Below are positions 1-8,900 of a stretch of DNA of 64,000 nucleotides, piece after piece. The notes under the pieces are model-generated. The model was not told the origin of the DNA, did not search any database, and worked only from the letters and a program-made list of their open reading frames with translations. The stretch is from an uncultured Maribacter sp. (GTDB lineage: Bacteria; Bacteroidota; Bacteroidia; Flavobacteriales; Flavobacteriaceae), in contig NZ_CANMBB010000008.1 of assembly GCF_947495965.1 (NCBI RefSeq), forward strand, positions 62,001-126,000, given 5' to 3'. Numbering within the stretch: position 1 is the stretch's first letter; each line of letters starts with the position of its first letter. The translations under genes and the position numbers were made by a program.

Positions 1-1
1 T

Positions 2-562
2 GGCGGTGGAGATTGGTATAGCAACCCAACAGCTCTTCCAAATTTAATTAGTTATTGCAATACCAATTTAAACACTACAATAAAAGAAAAACCGCAGGTT
101 GTAGAAGTAGGTAGCTCTTCTATATTCCAATATCCTTTTATACACATGACAGGGCACGGAAACGTATTTTTCTCTAAAAGTGATGCTCAAAACTTACAAG
201 ATTATCTAATATCAGGAGGCTTTTTACATATTGATGACAATTATGGCATGGAACCTTATTTACGAAAAGAATTAGTAAAAATTTTTCCAGATAAAGAGTT
301 AAAAGAAATTGGAAAAAATCATGAAATATTTAAAGATAAATTTATTTTTAAAGAAGGATTACCCAAAATACACGAACACAACAGTAAAAGACCACAAGCA
401 TTTGGTTTTTTTCATGAAGGAAGGCTTGTATTACTATTTACCTATGAATCGGACTTAGGAGATGGTTGGGAAGACCCATCTGTACATAATGACCCTAAAG
501 AAATACGCAAAAAGGCATTAAAAATGGGAGCAAACATTATAAATTATGCATTTAAACACTAG
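2..562 (+). CDS. DUF4159 domain protein, 3' part
   Basis: The reading frame is open from the first bases of the window, so the gene starts upstream and only its last ~186 codons are seen. The visible protein starts GGDWYSNPTALPNL and contains PFIHMTGHGNVFFS and FLHIDDNYGM, which match the DUF4159 family found in many Bacteroidota. Its fold resembles class I glutamine amidotransferase-like domains, but no enzymatic role is established. The stretch with GDGWEDPSVHNDP near the end is also typical of the family. The next gene follows immediately and its longest possible frame overlaps the stop, so the two are probably co-transcribed. An internal ATG at 146 is not the start, because conserved family sequence continues upstream of it. 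Confidence 0.8.
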   Translation, partial: GGGDWYSNPTALPNLISYCNTNLNTTIKEKPQVVEVGSSSIFQYPFIHMTGHGNVFFSKSDAQNLQDYLISGGFLHIDDNYGMEPYLRKELVKIFPDKELKEIGKNHEIFKDKFIFKEGLPKIHEHNSKRPQAFGFFHEGRLVLLFTYESDLGDGWEDPSVHNDPKEIRKKALKMGANIINYAFKH

Positions 563-566
563 TAAA

Positions 567-1667
567 ATGACATCTAAAACAATAGCTAACGGTATTTTAA
601 GAGCAATAGGGATTATAGTTGCAATAGCCCTTCTTATGCTCTTTCTATACAAAATACAATCTGTTATAGCCTATTTAGCATTTGCTGCTGTAATTGCACT
701 TATAGGAAGGCCTATAGTACTATTTTTAAGACGTAAACTTAAATTCCCTAACACATTAGCCGTAATAATTTCTATGCTTTTAATGGTAGGTATTATTGCT
801 GGCATTATAGCATTATTTGTTCCCTTAATATCTGAACAAGGAAAAAACTTATCTTTATTAGATATAGATAAGTTACAAGAGAATGTAAACACTCTTTATA
901 AAGAAATAACAAACTATTTAGGTTTTTCTACTTCAGATGTTAACGAAGCTTTAGAAGATGCTGAAATAGAAAAAAATATTTTAGACGGATTAAATATTAG
1001 CTTTATTCCAGATTTTTTGAACTCCTTCCTAAATATCTTAAGCTCTTTAAGTATTGGATTATTTTCCGTTTTATTTATTTCTTTTTTCTTTTTAAAAGAT
1101 AGCAAACTTTTTCAAAATGGCTTATTAATGTTTGTACCAAAAAACAATGAAAAAAGAACCGTAAATTCTATAGAAAAAATAAACAATTTATTATCCAGAT
1201 ACTTTCTTGGCTTATTATTACAAATATTTATTTTGTTTGTTATCTATACCATTGTACTATTAATTGTTGGAATAGAAAATGCGATAGTAATAGCTTTTCT
1301 TTGCTCACTTTTTAACATCATACCATACGTAGGTCCATTAATTGGTGGAGTGCTAATGATAGGACTAACAATGACTAGTAATTTAGGTGCAGATTTTAGC
1401 GAGGTAATACTTCCAAAATCTGGTTATGTTTTAATTGGTTTATTAATAGGACAACTAGTAGATAATTTCTTTTCCCAACCTTTTATTTTCTCTAATAGTG
1501 TTAAATCGCATCCTCTAGAAATATTCTTGGTAATTATAATTGCCGGCTTACTTTTTGGAGTAGTAGGAATGATCGTTGCTGTACCTGGATATACTGCAAT
1601 AAAGGTTATTTTAAAAGAATTTTTATCCGAAAACAAGCTAGTAAAATCTTTGACTCATAATTTATAG
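567..1667 (+). CDS. AI-2E family transporter (PerM-like permease)
   Basis: This is a polytopic membrane protein of about 366 residues with several long hydrophobic segments (two close to the N-terminus, more in the C-terminal half). It has the family-typical stretch FNIIPYVGPLIGG. The family (UPF0118/AI-2E exporter-like, including PerM and TqsA) is thought to export small molecules or ions. The substrate cannot be read from sequence. An in-frame ATG at 546 overlaps the upstream gene by 17 bp. The ATG at 567 is preferred because it lies just after that stop and puts a short basic segment before the first membrane helix. It shares its direction with the genes on either side and sits 7 bp before the next one. 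Confidence 0.8.
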   Translation: MTSKTIANGILRAIGIIVAIALLMLFLYKIQSVIAYLAFAAVIALIGRPIVLFLRRKLKFPNTLAVIISMLLMVGIIAGIIALFVPLISEQGKNLSLLDIDKLQENVNTLYKEITNYLGFSTSDVNEALEDAEIEKNILDGLNISFIPDFLNSFLNILSSLSIGLFSVLFISFFFLKDSKLFQNGLLMFVPKNNEKRTVNSIEKINNLLSRYFLGLLLQIFILFVIYTIVLLIVGIENAIVIAFLCSLFNIIPYVGPLIGGVLMIGLTMTSNLGADFSEVILPKSGYVLIGLLIGQLVDNFFSQPFIFSNSVKSHPLEIFLVIIIAGLLFGVVGMIVAVPGYTAIKVILKEFLSENKLVKSLTHNL

Positions 1668-1674
1668 TAAAACT

Positions 1675-2859
1675 TTGAATAAAGAAATATTAAGTACTGG
1701 TGTTCAGATTTTTATAAATAATAATATTAACACTGACACCATGTCAGTGTTATTAAAAAAGTCTCCTTTTACAGGGGTTACTTCAAAAGAACTCGTAGAA
1801 CAGATTGAAGCCAAAAAAAAATGTCAAAAAAAGCTTCCTAAATGGTTTAATACCCCTAATATTTATTTCCCAAACAAGTTAAATATTGAACAAACCTCAT
1901 CTGAAAAGACTGCAGAATATAAGGCTAGTATTTTAACCAAAAAAACCGTCATAGACATAACAGGTGGCTTTGGAATAGATTGCTACTATTTTAGTAAAAA
2001 AATGAAAGAAGTTTTTCATTGCGAAATCAATGAAAAACTAGCAACAATTGCTGCTCATAACTTTAAAGAATTAGGTACAAAAAACATTCAAAGCTTTCCT
2101 ATTGATGGCATAAAATATTTAAAAGAAAGTAACCATTTTTATGATTGGATATATATAGACCCTTCTCGTAGAAATGATGCAAAAGGAAAAGTTTTTTTAT
2201 TAGCAGACTGCCTTCCTAATGTCCCAGAAAATTTAAAATTACTATTCAATAAATCTAATAATATTGCAATAAAAACCTCACCTCTTTTAGATATATCTAT
2301 TGGTATTTCGGAACTAAAACAGGTTAAGGAAATACATGTAGTTTCATTAGAAAATGAAGTAAAAGAGCTTATTTGGATATTAGAAAAAGACTATAAGGAC
2401 AACATAGAAATAAAAACCATAAATATTGGAAAACAAAAAACAGATACCTTTAGTTTTAATTTTTATGAAGAAAAAGAAGCCAAAACAACATACAATTTAC
2501 CGAAACAATTTCTTTACGAACCTAATGCAGCTATATTAAAATCTGGAGCATTTAAAATTTTAGGAGAAAAACTTAATTTAAGTAAACTACAAGTAAACTC
2601 TCATTTATATACAAGCGAGCAAGAAGTTCTTAACTTCCCTGGGCGAATATTTAAAATTGAAAAAAGCATCCCCTATAATAAAAAATTCCTACGAGAATTA
2701 AAGATTTCTAAAGCTAATATTACCACTCGTAATTTTCCAGAAAGTGTTGCCAATCTTAGAAAAAAACTTAAAATTAAAGATGGCGGAGATGTCTATCTTT
2801 TTTTTACAACGACAATGAATAATGACTTAACTGTATTCATTTGTAGTAAACACAATTAA
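1675..2859 (+). CDS. class I SAM-dependent methyltransferase with THUMP-like domain
   Basis: The protein is 394 residues and starts at TTG, since no ATG lies near the conserved N-terminus. A SAM-binding glycine motif is seen in VIDITGGFGIDCYYF (about residues 92-106). An acidic residue ends the next strand (HCEINEKL), and the catalytic-loop-like DPSRRN (about residue 163) matches RNA/DNA methyltransferase-like proteins of Bacteroidota. The C-terminal part resembles the THUMP-like domain annotated in this family. The substrate is unknown; RNA modification is the usual guess. It closes the three-gene plus-strand run and is convergent with the giant surface protein. A hairpin-rich repeat lies between the two. 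Confidence 0.75.
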   Translation: MNKEILSTGVQIFINNNINTDTMSVLLKKSPFTGVTSKELVEQIEAKKKCQKKLPKWFNTPNIYFPNKLNIEQTSSEKTAEYKASILTKKTVIDITGGFGIDCYYFSKKMKEVFHCEINEKLATIAAHNFKELGTKNIQSFPIDGIKYLKESNHFYDWIYIDPSRRNDAKGKVFLLADCLPNVPENLKLLFNKSNNIAIKTSPLLDISIGISELKQVKEIHVVSLENEVKELIWILEKDYKDNIEIKTINIGKQKTDTFSFNFYEEKEAKTTYNLPKQFLYEPNAAILKSGAFKILGEKLNLSKLQVNSHLYTSEQEVLNFPGRIFKIEKSIPYNKKFLRELKISKANITTRNFPESVANLRKKLKIKDGGDVYLFFTTTMNNDLTVFICSKHN

Positions 2860-2896
2860 GGAGCATTTTACTCGATAATCGAGATTTAAATGCTCC
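2860..2896 (+). terminator. long inverted repeat just after the methyltransferase stop, possible terminator
   Basis: GGAGCATTT (2860-2868) pairs with AAATGCTCC (2888-2896). The region between holds a second dyad, CTCGATAATCGAG (2871-2883), so the whole stretch can fold into one long stem. It starts one base after the methyltransferase stop codon. No clear T-run follows, so intrinsic termination is uncertain. The inner dyad belongs to the repeat family, while the outer arm at 2860-2867 is specific to this copy. Confidence 0.45.
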
Positions 2897-2966
2897 GACG
2901 CTTGCGTCCAAATCAATGCTAATTTTCCTTCTAATGCCTCGTGGGCTTGCCCCGAGGTAGTTTACT
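2868..2966 (-). repeat. three-hairpin intergenic repeat, copy A (inverted)
   Basis: The reverse complement of this segment matches 22833-22932 and 24285-24383 over its whole length with only a few differences. Read on the minus strand it runs from AGTAAACTACCTCGGGG to CTCGATTATCGAGTAA. It holds three dyads: CCTCG-GGGCAAGCCC-A-CGAGG, GACGCAAGCGTC and CTCGATTATCGAG. Compared with the other copies it has GATTTGGACGC instead of GATTTCGACGC, which removes the outermost pair of the middle hairpin. It lies between convergent gene ends, and its first base is the last base of the minus-strand gene's TAA stop. Confidence 0.9.
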
Positions 2967-5900
2967 TATCTATACAAAGTAAAATGCCCAACAAATTGTA
3001 TTTTGCTTTTATCGTTAGCATTAACTACATACCAATAATCCCCTGTAGGTACTGGTGAGCCTTCATAGTTACCATCCCATTGCGTAACGTTGTTTAGTAT
3101 TGCTACTACACGACCGTATCTATCATAAATTTTAACTTCTATGTTTGGGAAAAATTCTCTATTATTAGGCGACCATAAATCATTTAAGCCATCACCATCT
3201 GGCGTAAAGGCATTTGGTATATCTAACATTCCAGTAAATTCAAAAGGCACTGTAACCATTGCAGCACAACCGTTACTATCTACCACTCTAACTTCTACTA
3301 CAGTACTTTCATTTGTAGTATAAATTGTTTCACTACCATAAGATTCTCCTTGAAAGAAAAATTCATAACCACCATAACCGCCTTCTGCACTAGCAGTTAA
3401 CTCATTAGGGCCTGTCTTTATAGCTGTAAGTGTTAAAGGGTCATAAGCATCTATCGTAAAATCTACCATATTTGTACAACCATTTTCATGGTATATATAT
3501 ACTGTATGATTACCAGGTGCTAAATTACCAAAAACATAGTCTGTACCCGCCATAGCAGTCACAGGGTCTGTAGGATCTACAGGGTCTAGTGCAAATAATA
3601 AATCTGGAAGTAAACTTGTTTCCTGCATAGCTATTGTTGTTGTGCTATTAGGGAATATACCTTCACACCCGTACTCTATAATTGGTTCTGCGGTTAAATC
3701 TACCCCAATGGTAATAGATATCACTTCTGTTGTTTCACAACCATTTGCGTCTCTTATATATAAAGCATAAGATGCGCCACCTTCTAAATTTTCAATTATT
3801 TGTCCGTCATATGGAGCAAAAACACCTGTTCCTGTTTCATCTACTGGACTAATTTTTTCAAACTTAAACTCATAGTAAGGAGTTGGGTGTATTAACACAT
3901 TATTAAATTGAGTACCACCAACGATATCAAAAGACAAAGTACCATCATTTGCTCCAATACATAATTCTGGGGTTGTAACTATATCTACTACCTGTAATAC
4001 CTCTGGTTCAGTTACCGTTACACTAAATGTTTGCGGACAACCCTCTGCATCTTGTGCTAACACAGTATATGTCCCTGCACTCAAGTCCGTAAATGTATAA
4101 GTAGTTGGATTATCTGGATCTGTAACTAACTCACTTAAATTAGGTTCTATTGCAAATTTTACTAAACCTGAAGTTGCACTTGTTACCTCCATTGTTATTG
4201 TACCGTCAGCCTCCCCATTACATGTTACAGGAGTACTACTATCTGCTATAATCACAGGTTCTGCGGGTGCAATAGAAAAAGGTCCTTGCACTACACCACA
4301 ATCTAAACGACTAATAACTGAAATCCAATAATCTCCCGCACCTAAATCCTCAAATGTCCCAGTACTTTGTACGGCTCTATTTTCATAAGTAGGCAAGAAT
4401 TCTGCAGCAAAAGCATCTGTTCCTGGATCTGTATTATATATTCTAAATTCATAAATCCCTGTACCCCCATCTACATGCGCTTCTATCCTACCATCTACTT
4501 CATAAGAACAAGTAACATCAAAGGTTGGAGAATTAATATCAAGACTAAGAGGGTCTGCTCCTGTAATGGTAATACCATTGGTAGCTTTAGGTTCACAAGA
4601 ACTTAAATCCCCTACTTTTCTTACCTCATATCTATACGCTAAACCAATTGTTCCTGGAATATTTTCTTCCGCCGTACCATTTTGATATGTCATAGGCAAC
4701 CAAGGATCTGCTGATAAATAATTACGATATTCATAAGTAGCACCAACTTCTGCAGAACTACCTAGTTCTATCTTCATTGTAGCAATATTACCACAAGCAG
4801 GTACTGCTGTTTGTATAAGTCTAGGGTTAATTGGTAAAGGAGGTATAACCTGTATTGGGTCTGTTACAGTAGAGCAATTTAAAGTAGAAACAACTTCTAT
4901 AGCATACCAACCTGCCTCAATTACCCCTGTTCCTGCACTACCAACAAATCTTGGGTCACTTTGCAAACCAGTTGAAGAAGCTACGTCTGTTCTATCATTA
5001 CTATTTAAAGTTAACAAACGATACTGATATCCTGCTCCTGAGACTCCACCAATTGCTCCTTGAGTTGTTGTACCTGGCTCTACGGATTGTATCACCGCAT
5101 CATTACCTTCTGGACACTCTAACTCTCTAAATATCATTGCTTCAGCCTCAATAATAGGTGTAGCACTTAATCTTTCTATAGAAGTAGTAGAACAGTCTTC
5201 TGAATCTGTTACAGTAATTCTATACAATCCTGCAGAAAGACCTGTAAAGGTATTAGAATTTCCTAATGGTGTGTGAGGCACAAAGGTTCCACTACCTACT
5301 GGGTTTTCTATTTCTAACATATATTGATAAGGTGTAGTTTCCCACCCCCCAGATGCAGTAACAACAATTTCTCCTAAATTATCACTACATCCAACAGCTT
5401 CTTGTGAAACATTTGTAATTGTCAATGGTCCGTTTGGCGAACCAATTACTGCAACATCACTAAACACACTACAACCTGCCACTGTTTTTCCTTGTTCACG
5501 GATTACAACTCTTAATGTTCCCGCTGGTAAACCTGCTATAACAAATGGGTTACCATCTACTGCAGTATCTATTGAACCTGTTGAATTCCCGCCTACAACA
5601 GACCCAAAAGCGCCTCCTGAAAAACCTGGGTCACTAGCTTCATACACCCAATAATCATAAATCCCTGTAAAATTAGTTACTTCTATATTTAAAGCTCCAT
5701 CAATAGCACCAAAACAACTTATGGGTTCTGACTCACTTATTGTAACAGAAGGTAATACTGGTTGTGCAACTACATAAGGCTCTAATGGATAAATACAACC
5801 GCTAGGGTCATTTATCTGTAACCTATATTCACCTGCCATAAAAGGCAAGTCAAAGGTTACTGTGTTTCCACTTGTTTGAACAACATTAGCCACAGGTGAT

Positions 5901-8900
5901 ACTGATGAACCTTGATCTTCTATTATAAAGTTTGTAATCTCTGGTACAGTAATGGTTATACGCTCTGCATTCTCACAATCCATAGGTGTAACTTGCGCAA
6001 TTGTTCCTGTAACACCAGAAGGAGGGTCAATTACTCTTGTAAAATCGTGCTCACAACCATTAGCATCTATAGCATACACTGTGATTGTTTGAGATGATCC
6101 ATTATCTACAATTTCAAAATCACCACTACTTTGGTAACTATCTGTAGGATTTAATCTATAACGATATGGGGCACCATTACCAACTTCTACTATTTGAGTA
6201 GATATAGTAGCTGTACTGTACCTGTTTGCTCCTGTTTCACAAGCAAAAGTTACTGGATCCCAAGTTATTTCAAAAGCGGGTGGATTCACAATTGTAAATT
6301 CCTCTACATCTGTACACCCTTTATCTGTAACAACCTCTACTACGTATGTATTAGCTCCCAAGCCTGTAAATTCACCTGATGGCTGTGTTACTATTGGTGT
6401 TGCAGTAGGAGCAAGGGGTAAAGAACCAACATACAAATTGTATTCTTGAATACCATCACTATCCGTTCCTGTCTGTAAGGCTACACTAATACTACCATCT
6501 ACAACATCATGACAACTCATATCACTTTTCCCAATATCTTGAATAACTGGAGTTACTGGAGGATCACTTACTATTCCATCAACCAGAACAGTACATTGAA
6601 TACTACCATCATTAGCCAAATCATCCGTAAGAAGAACTTGATATTCCCCTGGTGGTACTCCATTAAAAATACCTGTAGAATTATTAATAATTCTTGTGCC
6701 TAAATTGTCTTGTAATTCAAAATCAAAATTACCACTACCTCCGTTAGCAGTAATTGTAATTGTGCCATCTGCATTTGCACAAGTTGGGGTATTAGCTCCA
6801 AAACCTCCAGAAGCAGAAAGTATCTCATATACCTCAGCTATAGCATCCACGTCACAACCATTAGCATCTATAACATTAACTGGGTATGTTCCTATACTAC
6901 CAACCGTAAAAGTTGCTTGCGTAGGTGTTCCTGCAACATAAGCTGGTGTTTGTGTACTACCATTTAAAGTAAACGTAGGCGTATCTATATCTCCAGGTAT
7001 TTCTACTGTAATTGTAAATCCACCAGGAGGAGTTACTGCGTTACATTGATTATTAACATTAATTGTCGGAGCAGGTAAAGCGGGATCAAGCTGAATAACT
7101 GCTGCATTAATCATAAAATTACAACCTCTAGAATCTTGCACCCAGATATCATAATCTGTACCAGGAGAAGAAGAACCAGGAAGTGAAACTGTTGTTGCAT
7201 CTGTAAAGTTTGAAGCAACAGGAGGTACACCAGAAGGCATATATGCATAAAAATAAGGACTACCCGTACCGTAAGGAGTACCTCCACTACCTCTTACCGT
7301 TAATTGTCCTGGTGCATTACAATTTGCATTTATATTTTCTATTATGTCTACTCTTGGTAAATTTAAAGCTGCAACAGCTTCAGCACCTCCACTACAATTC
7401 CCAGCATCCACTACGGAAATTCCATAGCGACCAGAGGGAACAGCTAATGGTGTTGCAAAAGTTGCATCAGATGTAGTTTGGTTATACTCCTCAACACCTG
7501 TATCTAAATTGGTAATAACAATATCAAAAGGAGCAGTTCCTGTTGTTACAGTATAGTTTAATCCAACATTTCCATTTCTACAAGTTAAATTATCTATACT
7601 CAAAGTTACATCTACACCTGGACCATCTGGCAAGGTTATTACTTCATCATACGTACAATTTGTATTATCATCACGAACCTCTACTGTATATGAAACTCCA
7701 TACAACAAGCCTGTAAAACAATGATTGGTTGGTCCATTATTAGGTCCCTCCCATGACAAAACTGGGTTTTCTACCAATCTAATACTATAATCTATAGGAA
7801 GTGTTCCTCCTGAGATTTCTACACAAACCGTAGCCCCTCCTGGCAAACATGTTGCAGGTGGTGGTGGGTATGCAGGTGTAATGTCTAAAGTTGCTGTTCC
7901 TATTGTTAATGGTTCTATATCTAAACAACCACGGGAATCTATAACTGCTACTTGGTAATTTCCTGGCACAAGACTAGAATCATTAATTGGCAATGGCAAA
8001 TCTCCTGGCGCTACATTTAAACGTTCCACTAAAAGATTTCCAAATTCATCTTCAATTCTTATCGTATAATTAGGTGATCCATCTGCTACATCAATTATAA
8101 CTCCACCAGAAATTTCTCCAGCTGCAGCACATGTAGCATCAACAGGTGTTACGGTTGCAGAAGGAGGCACTGTTCCATCAGGTGCTATGGTTATAGCTAT
8201 AATTCCTGTAATACAATTTCTATCATCTTTTACTATATAATGGTAATCCCCTGCTGCTAAACCTGAATAAATAGTTTGCGAACTAAAATCATAAATATTA
8301 GTAACTGCTGGATCAGGATCATTAGGGTTAGCAATTAACCCATAAGAAGCTGGAGCCAAAACTGTCTGAAAAGGTGGTACTCCAGAGGATACTGTAGGGT
8401 AAATCTCTACAAAACCACTATTTAGATCTCCACAGCTTGGTCCTACTATACGTTCTGTAGCAGAAATAGTTGTTGGCTCTGTATATGTTCTTGGTACGGA
8501 TATATTTGTACAAGAGTTATTATCTGTAACTTCTACCGTATAATCTCCATGCTCTCCATAAGGAACTGTATACGGAAAAGAAGCAGAAGGCAATGTATTT
8601 CCTGTATGCCCTGCTACAGGAATACCATCTTTAAAAATTGTATATGATGTTGCTGCTAAATTAGAAATATCTCCGCCATTAATATTTATTTGCATTAAAC
8701 CATCTCCATCACAAGAAATTTCAGAAATTATATCTAGAGTAACTTGAATTTGTGGAGGTATTGTAACTGTTAATTCATCGGTACAATTATTACCATCTAC
8801 CACTTGGACTGTATATGTTCCTGGTGATAAATTAGGAAATACTGGACTTACTTGTGTTGCCCCTGAAGTTCCTAAACGATATCTATGCGTTCCTAAAGCT

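Noticed and set aside
6696-7476. Plus-strand frames opposite the giant surface protein
   Set aside because: They mirror the repetitive coding strand and have low-complexity composition with no domain or start signal.
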